Shown: positions 53,145 to 63,562, numbered from the stretch's first letter. The stretch is 64,000 nt of DNA from Nocardioides sp. (GCA_025924815.1 JAICHQ010000004.1:18331-82330), one strand, 5' to 3'. Notes: generated from the sequence alone by a model not told the origin. Numbers and translations are program-made.

Positions 53145-53708
53145 GACGACGACCTCGGACCGATCGCGCTCGGCGTCGTGGTCGAGCGCGACCGCGGCTC
53201 GCTGCCGTTCGCGCTGCTCCACGGCGAGCCCCTGGTGGCGTGCGCGGCATGGGCGGTGGGCGAGGCCGGGATCCAGCTCGTCGACCTCACGACGCCCTGG
53301 GCCGACGTCCGCGAGGCGGGGATGGCCCTGGTCTGGCACGACGCGCTCTGCCCGATGACGCCGCCGGCGTTCCTGGCCGGGTGCGTACGCCGTGCGGTCA
53401 CCGCGGGCGTCGTCGTCGCCGGCGTGCTGCCGGTCACCGACACGGTCACGGAGATCGTCGAGACCGACCGCGGCCCGATGCTGGGCGCGACCCACGACCG
53501 CGACGGTCTGCGACGCCTGGCCTCGCCGCTGGTGCTGCCTGGACCGGCCGTCGCCGGGCTCGACGACTGGCCCCCGGTCGAACTCGCGACAGCGCTCGCT
53601 GCCCTGCGCAGCCGGTTCGAGGTCGTCCTCGTCGAGGCGCCCCCCTCGGCTCGCCGGGTCCGTACGCCGGAGGACCTGTCGGCCCTGGCGGCGCTCACCG
53701 CGCCATGA
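53142..53708 (+). CDS. Degenerate IspD-like protein
   Basis: 188-residue protein resembling the central and C-terminal part of 2-C-methyl-D-erythritol 4-phosphate cytidylyltransferase. The match is [42 protein letters not shown], which mirrors the IspD block PVTDTVKxxxxxGxxxxTxDRxxLxxxxTPQ. The N-terminal nucleotide-binding motif (AAGxGxRxG...K) is missing: that region reads [27 protein letters not shown]. It is probably catalytically inactive for cytidylyl transfer. It is convergent with the true ispD and overlaps it by 14 bases. A regulatory or scaffold role with IspD is possible but unsupported. Confidence 0.65.
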   Translation: MDDDLGPIALGVVVERDRGSLPFALLHGEPLVACAAWAVGEAGIQLVDLTTPWADVREAGMALVWHDALCPMTPPAFLAGCVRRAVTAGVVVAGVLPVTDTVTEIVETDRGPMLGATHDRDGLRRLASPLVLPGPAVAGLDDWPPVELATALAALRSRFEVVLVEAPPSARRVRTPEDLSALAALTAP

Positions 53709-54393
53709 GCGCCTCCGCGACGACGAAGTCGTCGGCCACGGTCAGCTTCAGGTTGTCCTCGTCGGAGTCGACGGCGGCGATGTCCAGGTCGGTGTAGGCC
53801 GCGAGGATGCCGGCGGTGTCGGTGGCCTCGAAACCGTCGTCCGCCGCCGCCCGGTGGGCTCGCAGCAGGTCGCCGGCCCGGAACGCCTGAGGGGTCTGGA
53901 CGCCGGCCAGAGTCTCGGGCAGGCGCGAGCCGTCCAGGGCGACCAGGTCGGGCAGCCGGACGACCGGGATGGCGCCGCCCCGACGCAGGGCGGCGGCCAG
54001 GACGGCCTGGTAGAGCGCCACGCCCGCGAGCGGCCGGGCGGCGTCGTGCATCGCCACCACGTCGATCTCGCCGGCGTCGATGGCCGGTCGCAACAGCGCG
54101 AGCGCCGCCCACTCCGACAGCTGCCGGGTCGCGCCGCCGGCCACCATGGCGACCTCAGGTCCGTCGTCACCGAGATGCGGCTCCACGGCGTCGCGGACGG
54201 CGTCCTGTTCGCCGTCGCGGACGACGAGGACCACCCGGTCGACGCCCGGGACCGCCCGGGCCGTGCGGACCGAGCGGGCGACGACGGGGACACCGGCCAG
54301 CGGGAGGAGGACCTTGTTCACCTTCGCGCCGACCCGGGTGCCGCTGCCGGCGGCGAGGACCACCACGGCGACGCTTTGCGCGGTGGACGGCAT
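53695..54393 (-). CDS. ispD: 2-C-methyl-D-erythritol 4-phosphate cytidylyltransferase
   Basis: Third enzyme of the MEP isoprenoid pathway: attaches CMP to methylerythritol phosphate. 232 residues, normal length. Motifs: [30 protein letters not shown] (CTP-binding, with the GxGxRxG and the catalytic Lys), [32 protein letters not shown] (metal Asp), [21 protein letters not shown] and [15 protein letters not shown]. The usual catalytic Arg/Lys positions are present. It lies in the conserved carD-ispD-ispF-cysS-rlmB region but on the minus strand and separated from ispF by a racemase and a LysR gene. It overlaps the degenerate IspD-like gene at the 3' end. Confidence 0.95.
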   Translation of the reverse strand: MPSTAQSVAVVVLAAGSGTRVGAKVNKVLLPLAGVPVVARSVRTARAVPGVDRVVLVVRDGEQDAVRDAVEPHLGDDGPEVAMVAGGATRQLSEWAALALLRPAIDAGEIDVVAMHDAARPLAGVALYQAVLAAALRRGGAIPVVRLPDLVALDGSRLPETLAGVQTPQAFRAGDLLRAHRAAADDGFEATDTAGILAAYTDLDIAAVDSDEDNLKLTVADDFVVAEALMAR

Positions 54394-54422
54394 GCCGAGA
54401 GTGTGCCCCAGCCGGCGGAGCG

Positions 54423-55127
54423 TCAGGCGGTCAGGACGCGATCGAGCGCGAACCGGGCGGCGGCCTCTGCATGTGCGTGGGCGGAGTCGATCAACGGGAT
54501 GGGCGAGTCCTCCGGCCGGACGAGCAGGCCGATCTCGGTGCAGGCGAGCACCACGGCCTGAGCGCCGGCCGCCGCGAGGCTCTCGATGACGCGGACGTAC
54601 TCGGCCCGCGACGCGTCGCAGACGACGCCCTGGGTGAGCTCGTCGAAGACCACCCGGTCGACGAGCCCGCGGTCGGCCTCGTCGGGTGAGACCGTCCGTA
54701 CGCCGTGCCGGGCCAGCCGGTCGGCGTAGAACGCCTCGCGCATCACCCAGGCCGTGCCGAGCAGGCCGACGGTGTCGATGCCCTGGTCGCGGGCCTGGGC
54801 GGCCACGGCGTCACCGATGTGCAGCAGGGGCACGTCGATCGCATCCTCGACCGCGGGAGCGACCTTGTGCATGAGGTTGGTACAGATCAGGACGGTGTCC
54901 GCGCCGGCGGCACACAGGCGTCGGCCGGCGTCGGCGAGCAGCCGTCCGGCGCCGTCCCAGTCCTCGGCCAGCTGGAGCGCACGCACCTGGTCGAAGTCGA
55001 GCGACTCCAGGACCAGGCGCGCGCTGTGGTGCCCGCCGAGCTCGGTGCTCACCACGTCGTTGATCAACCGGTAGTACTCCACCGTCGAGTGCCAGCTCAT
55101 GCCGCCGATCAGGCCGACCTTTCTCAT
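54423..55127 (-). CDS. Aspartate/glutamate racemase family protein, copy 2
   Basis: 234-residue two-cysteine racemase, paralogous to the gene at 38889-39581. Motifs: [41 protein letters not shown] (first Cys with canonical Asn), and [14 protein letters not shown] (second Cys). It fits the YgeA-like subgroup acting on acidic or broad-range amino acids. The ATG at 55127 was chosen; the track ORF to 56021 covers the divergent LysR gene in a shadow frame. Divergent arrangement with a LysR regulator (78-base gap) suggests LysR control. Inserted between ispD and ispF, which are usually adjacent. Confidence 0.9.
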   Translation of the reverse strand: MRKVGLIGGMSWHSTVEYYRLINDVVSTELGGHHSARLVLESLDFDQVRALQLAEDWDGAGRLLADAGRRLCAAGADTVLICTNLMHKVAPAVEDAIDVPLLHIGDAVAAQARDQGIDTVGLLGTAWVMREAFYADRLARHGVRTVSPDEADRGLVDRVVFDELTQGVVCDASRAEYVRVIESLAAAGAQAVVLACTEIGLLVRPEDSPIPLIDSAHAHAEAAARFALDRVLTA

Positions 55128-55193
55128 GGCTCCATGGTGACCGCGTTGCGCACCCCAAGGAATCCCCGTCTTCCTTCGGTGTCCCATAAGCAC

Positions 55194-55208
55194 TACTTTG
55201 GGCCGATG
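55194..55208 (+). promoter_or_regulatory. Leaderless -10 box of the LysR gene, with nearby half-sites
   Basis: TACTTT, six bases, then ATG. It sits within CCATAAGCACTACTTTGG, an imperfect dyad that could be the LysR binding site and would allow autoregulation. Confidence 0.45.
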
Positions 55209-56087
55209 GACCCCCGCCGGATGCTGATCTTCCGTACCGTCGCCCGGGCCGGCTCGATCAGCGGCGGCGCCCGCGAGCTGGGATGGACCCAGCCGGCGGT
55301 CAGCCAGCACCTCCAGACCCTCGAGCGGGACGCGGGGTCGCCGCTCCTCCTGCGGGGCGCGGGCGGCGTGTCGCTGACCGAGGCGGGCGAGGTGCTGCTC
55401 CGTCATGCCGACACGCTGGCCAGCGTGCTCCACGTCGCCGACGCCGAGCTGGACGACTTGGCGCAGGTACGCCGTGGCACGGTGCGGCTGGCCTGCTACC
55501 CCTCGGGCGCGGCCACCCGTGTGCCGGTGGGGCTGTCCGCCTTGCGCACCCGGCACCCGGGGGTCGACGTACACCTCACCGAGGCCGAGCCACCTGAGGC
55601 GCTGGCCATGGTGCACGACGGCACGGTCGACGTGGCCCTGGTGTTCGCCCACCGGGGCCAGGAGCTCGCCGAGCCCGACCTGGTGACCCATCCGCTCGGC
55701 GCCGACGACCTCCTGCTCGTGCTGCCGGACGGCCACCGCCGCGCCAGGACCCGCGGGCTGGGGCTCGGGCAGCTGGCGGACGAGACCTGGATCGCCGGCT
55801 GCGACCGGTGCCGCGCGTACCTCCTCGAGGCCTGTCGCGAGGCCGGCTTCGAGCCGCACGTGCGCCACGTCACCGACGACTACGTCGTGGTGCAGAACCT
55901 GGTCGCGCACGGTCTGGGGATCGCGCTCCTGCCCGACACCTCGCTCCAGGCGTTCCGGCACACGGAGGTGGCGGTACGCCGGGTGCGCGGCGTCGAGCCA
56001 CGGCGTCTCGGAGCCGTCCACCGGCCCGGAGTCGAGTCGATCCCCGCTGTGGGGGCCGTGCTCAGCGCCCTGGTCGAGGACGTCTGA
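55206..56087 (+). CDS. LysR-family transcriptional regulator
   Basis: 293-residue LysR regulator. The N-terminal winged helix is MDPRRMLIFRTVARAGSISGGARELGWTQPAVSQHLQTLERDAGSPLLLRGAGGVSLTEAGEVLLRHA. The C-terminal effector domain (about 90-293) has VRLACYPSGAATRVPVGLSALRTRHPGVDVHL, DVALVFAHRGQELAEPD and YVVVQNLVAHGLGIALLPD. The ATG at 55206 matches the family N-terminus exactly; the track start at 54705 is far upstream in the racemase region. It is divergent from racemase copy 2, its probable target. Its stop is four bases from the convergent ispF stop. The ligand is unknown, perhaps an acidic amino acid. Confidence 0.93.
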   Translation: MDPRRMLIFRTVARAGSISGGARELGWTQPAVSQHLQTLERDAGSPLLLRGAGGVSLTEAGEVLLRHADTLASVLHVADAELDDLAQVRRGTVRLACYPSGAATRVPVGLSALRTRHPGVDVHLTEAEPPEALAMVHDGTVDVALVFAHRGQELAEPDLVTHPLGADDLLLVLPDGHRRARTRGLGLGQLADETWIAGCDRCRAYLLEACREAGFEPHVRHVTDDYVVVQNLVAHGLGIALLPDTSLQAFRHTEVAVRRVRGVEPRRLGAVHRPGVESIPAVGAVLSALVEDV

Positions 56088-56090
56088 GCG

Positions 56091-56585
56091 TCACCGCACA
56101 AGGGCGCTCGCGATCGCCGCGACTCCTTCGCCGCGGCCGGTCATGCCCAGCCCGTCGGTCGTGGTCGCGCTGAGGGAGACCGGCGCGCCGATCGCCGCGG
56201 ACAGCGCGGCCGTCGCCTCATCGCGGCGGGTCCCGAGCCGCGGACGGTTCCCGATGATCTGGACGGCGACGTTCCCGATCTCGTAGCCGGCCCGGCGTAC
56301 CCGGGCGGCGGTCTCGGCCAGCAGCGCCGCCCCCGAGGCGCCGGCCCATTCCGGCTCGGCGGTCCCGAAGATCGTGCCGAGGTCGCCGAGCCCGGCCGCC
56401 GACAGCAAGGCGTCGCACATCGCGTGCGCGGCGACGTCGCCGTCCGAGTGGCCTTCGAGGCCGCGGGGCTCGTCCGGCCAGGCGAGACCGGCCAGATGCA
56501 TCGGCACTCCGTCGGCGAGCCGATGGGCGTCGGCGCCGATGCCCGTCCGCACTTCGTAAGAATCTGCCGCCACGTCGACGATCAT
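56091..56585 (-). CDS. ispF: 2-C-methyl-D-erythritol 2,4-cyclodiphosphate synthase
   Basis: Fifth enzyme of the MEP pathway, making the cyclodiphosphate with loss of CMP. 164 residues. Motifs: [21 protein letters not shown] (zinc ligands Asp and His in DAHRL), [32 protein letters not shown] (GHSDGDVxxHAxxDAxLGAxGLGDIG-type block), and [27 protein letters not shown] (the C-terminal TTxxGLGxxGRGEG signature). The ATG at 56585 ([12 protein letters not shown]) leaves a 12-residue extension; a GTG just before [11 protein letters not shown] is an alternative. It is divergent from the molybdopterin oxidoreductase gene; the start codons are only 21 bases apart. Confidence 0.95.
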   Translation of the reverse strand: MIVDVAADSYEVRTGIGADAHRLADGVPMHLAGLAWPDEPRGLEGHSDGDVAAHAMCDALLSAAGLGDLGTIFGTAEPEWAGASGAALLAETAARVRRAGYEIGNVAVQIIGNRPRLGTRRDEATAALSAAIGAPVSLSATTTDGLGMTGRGEGVAAIASALVR

Positions 56586-56593
56586 GCCCGAGC

Positions 56594-56609
56594 GACAATC
56601 GATCCCGTG
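56594..56609 (+). promoter_or_regulatory. Leaderless -10 box of the molybdopterin oxidoreductase gene
   Basis: GACAAT, seven bases, then GTG, within the 21-base gap to the ispF start. Confidence 0.4.
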
Positions 56610-58115
56610 CGGAAGCGTGCGCCGTGGGCGCTGGCGGGTCTGGTGGCCGGCCTCGGAGGCCTGGCGACGGCGTACCTCACGGCCGCCTGGCTGGGGCTGC
56701 GTGGCAACCCCGTCACCGATGTCGCCGAGCTGGTCATCCGCCTGACCCCGGGTGCGGTCGCCGAGGACGCGATCAGCCGGCTCGGCCACCACGACAAGCC
56801 ACTGCTCGTGACCGGGGTGCTGGTCGGGGCGATGCTTCTCTTCGCGGTGTTCGGGATCCTCGCGCGATGGTCGGCCGCGGCGGGGGCCGGTGGCTTCGTC
56901 GCGCTCGGGGTGGTCGGGCTGATCGCCGACCAGTCGCAGTTCGGCGCTCCCGCCACCGGGATCCTGCCGATCCTGGTCGGCGTCCTGACCTGGCTGGCGC
57001 TGCTCAACGTGGTGACCGGCCCGCTGCGGCCGCGCCCGTTCCGCGACGAGATGGACGTGCACCGCCGCTACCTCCTGGTCGCTGCGGGCGTGGGCGTGGG
57101 CAGCGCGGTCGTCGGGCTGCTCGGCTGGAAGGTCGGCGGGCACCGCCGCGCCGTCGACGCCGCCCGCGGGGCTCTCGACCTGCCCGGCGTCACCGACCCG
57201 GGACCGCCGCCGGGGGTGGAGGTGGGGCTGGACGGGATCGCGGTCTGGCAGACGCCCAGCAACCGCTTCTACCGCATCGACACCTCCCTCAGTCCGCCGG
57301 CGATCTCACCGGGCGACTGGAGCGTGCGCATCCACGGGATGGTCGAGCGCGAGATCACCCTGTCGTACGCCGACCTCCTGAAGCGCCCGCGCCGCGAGAG
57401 CTGGCTGACGCTCAACTGCGTGTCGAACCCCGTCGGCGGTGACCTGATCAGCAACGCCTGGTGGAGCGGCGTCCACCTCAAGGACCTGCTCGAGGAGGCA
57501 GGTGTCCGCCAGGGTGCCGACGCCGTCAAGCAGACCTCGGACGACGGCTGGACCTGCGGGACGCCGCTGTCGGCGATGCTCGACGACCGCGGGGCGATGC
57601 TGGCCTACGCGATGAACGGCCAGCCGCTGCCCATCGAGCACGGCTTCCCGGTGCGCACCCTGGTGCCCGGGCTGTACGGCTACGTCTCGGCCTGCAAGTG
57701 GGTGCGCGACATCGAGGTGACCACGTTCGACTCGTTCACGGCGTACTGGACCGATCGCGGCTGGTCGCCGCTCGGGCCGGTCAAGCTGGCGTCGCGGATC
57801 GACGTACCGGGCAACGGTCACCACGTGCCCGCCGGGCAGGTGCGAGTGGGCGGCCTGGCCTGGCAGCAGCACACCGGGATCTCGGCGGTGGAGGTGCAGC
57901 TCGACGGCGGCGGCTGGCAGCCGGCCACGATCGCCAGCCGGAACCTGACCGACTCGTGGGTCCAGTGGGTCGCCACCGTCGACGCGTCCGCGGGCGCCCA
58001 CCGGCTCGCCTGCCGGGCCGTGAACGACGACGGTCAGGTGCAGACCGCCGTGCGCGCCGACCCCGTGCCGAACGGCGCCACGGGGTGGCACACGATCTCG
58101 TTCACCGCGGACTGA
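56607..58115 (+). CDS. Membrane-anchored sulfite oxidase-like molybdopterin enzyme
   Basis: 502-residue oxidoreductase of the sulfite oxidase/YedY family with an N-terminal membrane part. About five hydrophobic segments (for example [64 protein letters not shown]) precede the exported catalytic domain. The molybdenum Cys is in [36 protein letters not shown]; the pterin region includes [29 protein letters not shown]-terminal Ig-like dimerisation domain ([32 protein letters not shown]) is complete. The GTG at 56607 was chosen over the track start at 56424, which lies within ispF. Its substrate (sulfite, or a sulfoxide) is not determined. It overlaps the convergent secreted-protein gene by 14 bases. 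Confidence 0.9.
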   Translation: MRKRAPWALAGLVAGLGGLATAYLTAAWLGLRGNPVTDVAELVIRLTPGAVAEDAISRLGHHDKPLLVTGVLVGAMLLFAVFGILARWSAAAGAGGFVALGVVGLIADQSQFGAPATGILPILVGVLTWLALLNVVTGPLRPRPFRDEMDVHRRYLLVAAGVGVGSAVVGLLGWKVGGHRRAVDAARGALDLPGVTDPGPPPGVEVGLDGIAVWQTPSNRFYRIDTSLSPPAISPGDWSVRIHGMVEREITLSYADLLKRPRRESWLTLNCVSNPVGGDLISNAWWSGVHLKDLLEEAGVRQGADAVKQTSDDGWTCGTPLSAMLDDRGAMLAYAMNGQPLPIEHGFPVRTLVPGLYGYVSACKWVRDIEVTTFDSFTAYWTDRGWSPLGPVKLASRIDVPGNGHHVPAGQVRVGGLAWQQHTGISAVEVQLDGGGWQPATIASRNLTDSWVQWVATVDASAGAHRLACRAVNDDGQVQTAVRADPVPNGATGWHTISFTAD

Positions 58116-58833
58116 TCGCGCCCGCCGCGTTCCGCGCGGTCACCCGGATGACGCGGTAGCGCTTCGAGGTCGCGGTGATGCTCCTGGTGCGGGCGATGAT
58201 CATGCGGTACTTCGTGCCGGACCGGCTCCCGGTGACACCGATCCGGTAGGCACCCCGGGACGTCGTACGGACGACGCGGTAGCGCTGCCAGGAGCCGTGC
58301 TTGACCTGGACGGTGATCTTGTGGCGCGCGGTCCGCGGGATCAGGTGCCCGCTGATGTGGCAGCGACCGTGGGGGCAGGCGCTGGTGTCCTTGAAGTTCC
58401 ACAGGGTGATCACGGTGACCACGTTGGAGTACGACGGGTCGTAGGTCGTGCTGGTGTCGGGGTCGGTCCCGCCGAGGTAGTGGAAGCGGTACCGCACGTT
58501 GCCCTTGGCGTGGCTGCCGTAGCTGTCGAAGCGGACCCCGTCGGTGGTGTCCGGGTCTGTCTTCACGTCGGCCCAGCTCCGCCCGGGGAGTCGCCGCTGC
58601 AAGACGGCGCTGCCCGTGTAGACGAGGCCGCCCAAGGGATCGGCGACGGTGGCCTCCAGGTAGCCGATGGCGTCGCCGTACTGTCCCTTGACCGTCGTCT
58701 GCTGGTTCATCGTGAGCTTGGCGGTCGTCGCGACCGTGCCCGCCGCCTGCGCCGGCCCGGTGGCCAGGACCGCCGCGGCTCCCAGCGTGATCGTCAGCGA
58801 TGTCAGGACGGCACCGAGCTTCTTCGTGCGCAT
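58102..58833 (-). CDS. Secreted protein, unknown function (Ig-like repeats)
   Basis: 243-residue exported protein. Signal peptide MRTKKLGAVLTSLTITLGAAAVLATGPAQAA with probable cleavage after AQA. The mature part looks beta-rich with two similar modules: GYLEATVADPLGGLVYTGSAVLQRRLPGRSWADVKTD, and ITVQVKHGSWQRYRVVRTTSRGAYRIGVTGSRSGTKYRMII. Such modules (arguments like QRRLPGRSW...V.T) are common in actinobacterial surface and secreted proteins and resemble Ig/fibronectin-type folds. The C-terminus is very basic. A GGGGAGA ribosome site precedes the ATG. No enzymatic motif is seen. Two cysteines (ACPHGRCH) could form a disulfide. Confidence 0.72.
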   Translation of the reverse strand: MRTKKLGAVLTSLTITLGAAAVLATGPAQAAGTVATTAKLTMNQQTTVKGQYGDAIGYLEATVADPLGGLVYTGSAVLQRRLPGRSWADVKTDPDTTDGVRFDSYGSHAKGNVRYRFHYLGGTDPDTSTTYDPSYSNVVTVITLWNFKDTSACPHGRCHISGHLIPRTARHKITVQVKHGSWQRYRVVRTTSRGAYRIGVTGSRSGTKYRMIIARTRSITATSKRYRVIRVTARNAAGAISPR

Positions 58834-58971
58834 GTGAGTTCTCCCCGTTGAAGTGACATGACGCCGTCCCCCGAGACTGCGGAGAGCGGGCCGCGGCAGT
58901 ACATCACCCGAAGGCGGCGGTAGTGTGCGAAATGCAGGAAGAAGAAGCTGTGACGGCGATGGCGGAGCGGG

Positions 58972-59934
<963 letters not shown>

Positions 59935-59970
59935 GGTCACGACGATAGGGGAGCGCCCGCGACCCGCCCC

Positions 59971-59985
59971 TAGAATCGGCGGGTG
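59971..59985 (+). promoter_or_regulatory. Leaderless -10 box of cysS
   Basis: TAGAAT, six bases, then the GTG start of cysS. The C39-like gene reads the other way from a TATCGT box about 30 bases off. Confidence 0.55.
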
Positions 59986-61413
59986 ACTCTCCGGCTCCAC
60001 GACACCGCGACCCGCGACGTGCGCGAGTTCGTCCCCCTCGAGCAGGGGAAGGCGGGCATCTACGTCTGCGGACTGACGGTGCAGAGCGAGCCGCACGTCG
60101 GGCACGTCCGTTCCGCGGTCAACTTCGACGTGCTGCGTCGCTGGCTGACCGCCTCCGGGTACGCCGTGACCTTCATCCGCAACGTGACCGACATCGACGA
60201 CAAGATCCTGGCCAAGGGCGAGGCCCAGGGCCGGCCGTGGTTCGAGATCGCCTACCTGATGGGCCGCGAGCTCGACAAGGCGCTCGACGCGATCAACGTG
60301 CTGCCGCCGACGTACGAGCCGGCGGCGACCGGGCACGTGCCGGAGATCCTGGAGCTGATCGGTCGGCTGGTCGAGCGCGGCCACGCCTACCCGGCGCAGG
60401 ACGGCTCGGGCGACGTCTACTTCGACGTGCGCTCGTGGCCGGCGTACGGCGAGCTGACGCGGCAGAAGGTCGACGACATGGAGCCCGCCGAGGACGCCGA
60501 TCCGCGCGGCAAGCGCGACCCGCGCGACTTCGCGCTGTGGAAGGGCTGGAAGAAGGCGCTCGAGCCGGAGACGGCGGCCTGGCCGTCGCCGTACGGGCCC
60601 GGGCGCCCGGGCTGGCACATCGAGTGCTCGGCGATGGCGGCGAAGTACCTCGGCCCGGCCTTCGACATCCACGGCGGAGGCGTCGACCTGCGCTTCCCCC
60701 ATCACGAGAACGAGCTGGCCCAGTCGCGGGCGGCGGGGCAGCCGTTCGCGTCGTACTGGCTGCACAACGCCTGGATCACCACCGCCGGCGAGAAGATGTC
60801 GAAGTCGCTGGGCAACTCGATGCTGATCCCGTCGGTGCTCGAGCGGGTGCGTGGGATCGAGCTGCGCTACTACATGGTCTCCGCGCACTACCGCTCGCAC
60901 GTCGAGTTCTCGTTCGAGGCTCTGGACGACGCCGCAGTGGCCTTCCGCCGGATCGAGTCCTTCCTGGCGCGGGTGTCGGCGCCGTCGGTCGAGCTCGTCG
61001 AGACCACGGCTCTTCCCCGACCCTTCGTCGACGCGATGGACGACGATCTCGGCACGCCCGCGGCCATCGCGGTGATCCACGACCACGTGCGCGAGGGCAA
61101 CCGGTTGCTGGCCTCGGGTGGAGACGCGTGCGCCGCGGCCGTCGCGATCCGGGCGATGCTCGACGTGCTCGGGCTCGACCCCGCGGACCCCGCCTGGGGC
61201 GCGACCGGAGGCCCGCACGACGCGCGGCTCGACGCCGCCGTCGACGCGCTGGTCACGGTGCTGCTCGAGGAGCGGTCGGCGGCGCGCGCCGCCCAGGACT
61301 GGGCCCGGGCAGACGCGATCCGCGACCGGATCGCGGCCGCCGGCATCGCGGTCGAGGACACGCCCCAGGGCCCGACGTGGACCCTGGCCGAGACCTCGGG
61401 GGGCGAGGGCTGA
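59983..61413 (+). CDS. cysS: Cysteinyl-tRNA synthetase
   Basis: Charges tRNA-Cys with cysteine. 476 residues, class I synthetase. Zinc/active site blocks: [32 protein letters not shown] (HIGH-like HVGH), [54 protein letters not shown], and the KMSKS motif in [10 protein letters not shown]. The C-terminal anticodon-binding helices include [33 protein letters not shown]. The MshC paralogue of mycothiol synthesis is excluded because the C-terminal domain and family length match CysS. The stop overlaps the ATG of rlmB by one base (TGATG). Upstream order ispD, ispF is conserved in actinobacteria but interrupted here. Confidence 0.97.
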   Translation: MTLRLHDTATRDVREFVPLEQGKAGIYVCGLTVQSEPHVGHVRSAVNFDVLRRWLTASGYAVTFIRNVTDIDDKILAKGEAQGRPWFEIAYLMGRELDKALDAINVLPPTYEPAATGHVPEILELIGRLVERGHAYPAQDGSGDVYFDVRSWPAYGELTRQKVDDMEPAEDADPRGKRDPRDFALWKGWKKALEPETAAWPSPYGPGRPGWHIECSAMAAKYLGPAFDIHGGGVDLRFPHHENELAQSRAAGQPFASYWLHNAWITTAGEKMSKSLGNSMLIPSVLERVRGIELRYYMVSAHYRSHVEFSFEALDDAAVAFRRIESFLARVSAPSVELVETTALPRPFVDAMDDDLGTPAAIAVIHDHVREGNRLLASGGDACAAAVAIRAMLDVLGLDPADPAWGATGGPHDARLDAAVDALVTVLLEERSAARAAQDWARADAIRDRIAAAGIAVEDTPQGPTWTLAETSGGEG

Positions 61414-62363
61414 TGCCCGGCAACAGTCAGCGCAAGGGGGCGATCCGCAAGTCCTCGAAGCGGCCCACGGCCGGCTCGGGGGGTCGGGTCCGCCGTGGTC
61501 TCGAGGGGCGCGGAGCGACCCCGAAGGCCGTCGACCGGCCCAACCACAAGGCCTACAAGCTCAAGGCGAGGGCCGAGCGCGAGGCCGCACGCCGGCCGAA
61601 GAAGCGGGCCGGCGACGGCGAGGAGTGGATCGCCGGGCGCAACTCCGTGCTCGAGGCGCTCCGCGCCAGCGTACCCGTCAGCGGGGTGTACGTCGCCGAG
61701 GGCTCCGAGCGCGACGCGCGCGTGCGCGAGGCGTTCAAGATCGCCGCCGACCGGGGCATCTCACTGCTCGAGGTGACCAAGGGCGAGCTGGACCGGCGTA
61801 CGGACAAGGCCGTGCACCAGGGCCTCGCAGCGCGGGTGCCGGCCTACGAGTACGCCACGCCGAGCGACCTCCTCGACGCCGCCGCGGAGCGCGGTGAGTC
61901 GCCCCTCATCGTCGTCCTCGACTCCGTGACCGACCCGCGCAACCTCGGCGCCGTCGTCAGGTCGGCCTCCGGCTTCGGCGCGCACGGCGTGATCATCCCG
62001 GAGCGTCGTGCGGCCCGGATGACGGCGGCGGCCTGGAAGACCTCGGCCGGCGCCGCGGCCCGCATCCCGGTCGCCCAGGCCACCAACCTCGTGCGGACCC
62101 TCAAGGAGCTCCAGGACGCCGGCTGCCAGGTGGTCGGCCTCGCCGCGGCTGGCGACCTCTCGCTGCCCGACCTGCTCGCCGACCCCGACCTCGCCTCCGG
62201 CCCGCTGGTCGTGGTGGTCGGCTCGGAAGGCGACGGGCTGGGCCGTCTCGTCGGCGAGACCTGCGACCGGCTGGTCTCCATCCCGATGGCCTCCGGCCTG
62301 GAGTCCTTGAACGCCGGTGTCGCCGCCGCGATCACCCTCTACGCCCTCTCCCTGCACCGCTGA
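61413..62363 (+). CDS. rlmB: 23S rRNA (guanosine-2'-O)-methyltransferase RlmB
   Basis: SpoU-class RNA methyltransferase that would methylate G2251 of 23S rRNA, 316 residues. A basic, disordered N-terminal extension (about 1-65, KGAIRKSSKRPTAGSGGRVRRG) is typical in actinobacteria. The substrate-binding domain (WIAGRNSVLEALRASVPVSGVYV) is followed by the SPOUT knot motifs: VVLDSVTDPRNLGAVVRSASGFGAHGVIIPERRAA, VVVVGSEGDGLGRLVGETCDRLVSIPM and ESLNAGVAAAITLYAL. The ATG overlaps the cysS stop by one base, so translation is coupled. The first 22-bp repeat begins immediately after its stop codon. Confidence 0.95.
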   Translation: MPGNSQRKGAIRKSSKRPTAGSGGRVRRGLEGRGATPKAVDRPNHKAYKLKARAEREAARRPKKRAGDGEEWIAGRNSVLEALRASVPVSGVYVAEGSERDARVREAFKIAADRGISLLEVTKGELDRRTDKAVHQGLAARVPAYEYATPSDLLDAAAERGESPLIVVLDSVTDPRNLGAVVRSASGFGAHGVIIPERRAARMTAAAWKTSAGAAARIPVAQATNLVRTLKELQDAGCQVVGLAAAGDLSLPDLLADPDLASGPLVVVVGSEGDGLGRLVGETCDRLVSIPMASGLESLNAGVAAAITLYALSLHR

Positions 62364-62429
62364 CGCCCAAGTGGGACTTCTCCGCCGCCCAAGTGGGAGT
62401 TCTCCGCGCTCGAGGTGGGACTTCTCCGC
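62364..62429 (+). repeat. Three tandem 22-bp repeats directly after rlmB
   Basis: Three head-to-tail 22-base units with the shared core AAGTGGGACTTCTCCGC (variants in single bases). Each unit contains a small dyad, GAAGT-CCC-ACTTC on the opposite strand. The array starts at the first base after the rlmB stop and ends one base before the AbiEi-DUF559 stop. Confidence 0.9.
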
Positions 62430-62430
62430 G

Positions 62431-63363
62431 TCATCGCCGGGTACGCCGGCGCTCGCCGCAGGCGTAGCGTGGCGGCCGCGCGGGCGAGCGCTCGGCCAGT
62501 ACGCCGCGGAGCTCTTGCAGCCAACGGTCGAGTCGTGGGCCGTCGAAGTCCTCCTTGCGGACGACGATGATGTACCAGCCCAGCCTTTCGAGGGCATGCC
62601 GCCGATTCTCGTCCGACTCGACGTCCTCATCCTCCGTGTGGTGCTCATCGCCGTCGTACTCGACCCCGACCCATCGTCCGCGATAGCCCAGATCGAGCCG
62701 TCGTCGTCCCAGCTCCGGCACCCGGACCCAGACCTGCGGCTCCGGCACGGGCAGACCCGCGTCGATGATCTCCATCCGCACCCAGGACTCGCGGATCGAC
62801 TCGGGGCGCCCGTCGGCGTACTCGACCAGCTCGCGCAGCTGGGTGCACCCTCGTCGACCGCCGAACCGGCGCAGCATCGCGCGGTAGTCGTCCTTGGAGA
62901 CTCCGCATGAGTGCATGAACGCGTCGAGTACGCCGAGCGCCTGGCGCCGGCCGCGCCGGCACGCGAGATCGCAGGCGGTCCGGACGGGGCTGCTGACCCG
63001 CACGCCTCCCACCTCCCAGATCTCCTCTGCCCGGAGGTCTCGCTTGCCACCGTGGATGCCCGATCGAGTGGTGCGGTCGTGGCCGCCGACCCGGACCACG
63101 TCGAGGTCGAGTGGCGCGTCGAGAGCCGCATGCGGTTGGCAGTCGACAGCCCACAACCACGCGGCGGTGTGGTCGCAGACGACGGCATGATCCGGGAGGA
63201 CCTTGGCGATGCACGCTGCTCTGATCTCGATCGTCGGCGGCACGTCTCGGTGCAGGTAGACCCCTCGCAGCACACGGTTCAGCACGCCGAGGCGGACGAG
63301 GCCGGAGGCCTGCTGCGACGAGAGGCCGAGGGCGGCGAGGTCGGTCAGGGTCAGGGGTGTCAT
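62431..63363 (-). CDS. AbiEi-like wing domain fused to DUF559 (VSR-like) nuclease-fold domain
   Basis: 310-residue protein. The N-terminal part (about 1-100) matches the AbiEi antitoxin-type winged-helix region: LTLTDLAALGLSSQQASGLVRLGVLNRVLRGVYLHRDVPPT, ALSRLRAACIAKVLPDHAVVCDHTAAWLWAV-like. The C-terminal part (about 190-290) has the DUF559/VSR-type PD-(D/E)xK pattern: ELGRRRLDLGYRGRWVGVEYDGDEHHTEDEDVESDENRRHALERLGWYIIVVRKED, with Asp and Glu-x-Asp as likely metal ligands. Stand-alone copies are abundant in actinobacteria and their role is unsettled; no AbiEii toxin is adjacent. I took the ATG at 63363; an in-frame ATG at 63378 is also possible. Both ends are bordered by inverted 22-bp repeats. 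Confidence 0.8.
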   Translation of the reverse strand: MTPLTLTDLAALGLSSQQASGLVRLGVLNRVLRGVYLHRDVPPTIEIRAACIAKVLPDHAVVCDHTAAWLWAVDCQPHAALDAPLDLDVVRVGGHDRTTRSGIHGGKRDLRAEEIWEVGGVRVSSPVRTACDLACRRGRRQALGVLDAFMHSCGVSKDDYRAMLRRFGGRRGCTQLRELVEYADGRPESIRESWVRMEIIDAGLPVPEPQVWVRVPELGRRRLDLGYRGRWVGVEYDGDEHHTEDEDVESDENRRHALERLGWYIIVVRKEDFDGPRLDRWLQELRGVLAERSPARPPRYACGERRRTRR

Positions 63364-63461
63364 GGGCAACGTGTTCATGGCGTTGAACTGCCCGGAATCC
63401 GAGGGCGAGGAACCGGGCGTCGCGCCGGCTGTGGAAAACCCGCCGACACGCGCTGCCAGAG

Positions 63462-63505
63462 GCGGAGAAGCCCCACCTCGGCGACGGAGAAGTCCCACTT
63501 CGGCG
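63462..63505 (-). repeat. Two 22-bp repeats in inverted orientation
   Basis: Two units of the same 22-base family as 62364-62429, read on the minus strand (AAGTGGGACTTCTCCGT and AGGTGGGGCTTCTCCGC). Together with the upstream array they bracket the AbiEi-DUF559 gene in inverted orientation. Confidence 0.88.
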
Positions 63506-63562
63506 TGTGACGCGTCGCCGCCGGGTGGGGAGGAACTGTCACAGGGATGGCATCATCGGAGG

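Noticed and set aside
62364-63505. 22-bp repeats as a CRISPR array
   Set aside because: Units are directly joined without spacers, sit in two inverted groups, and no cas gene is present.
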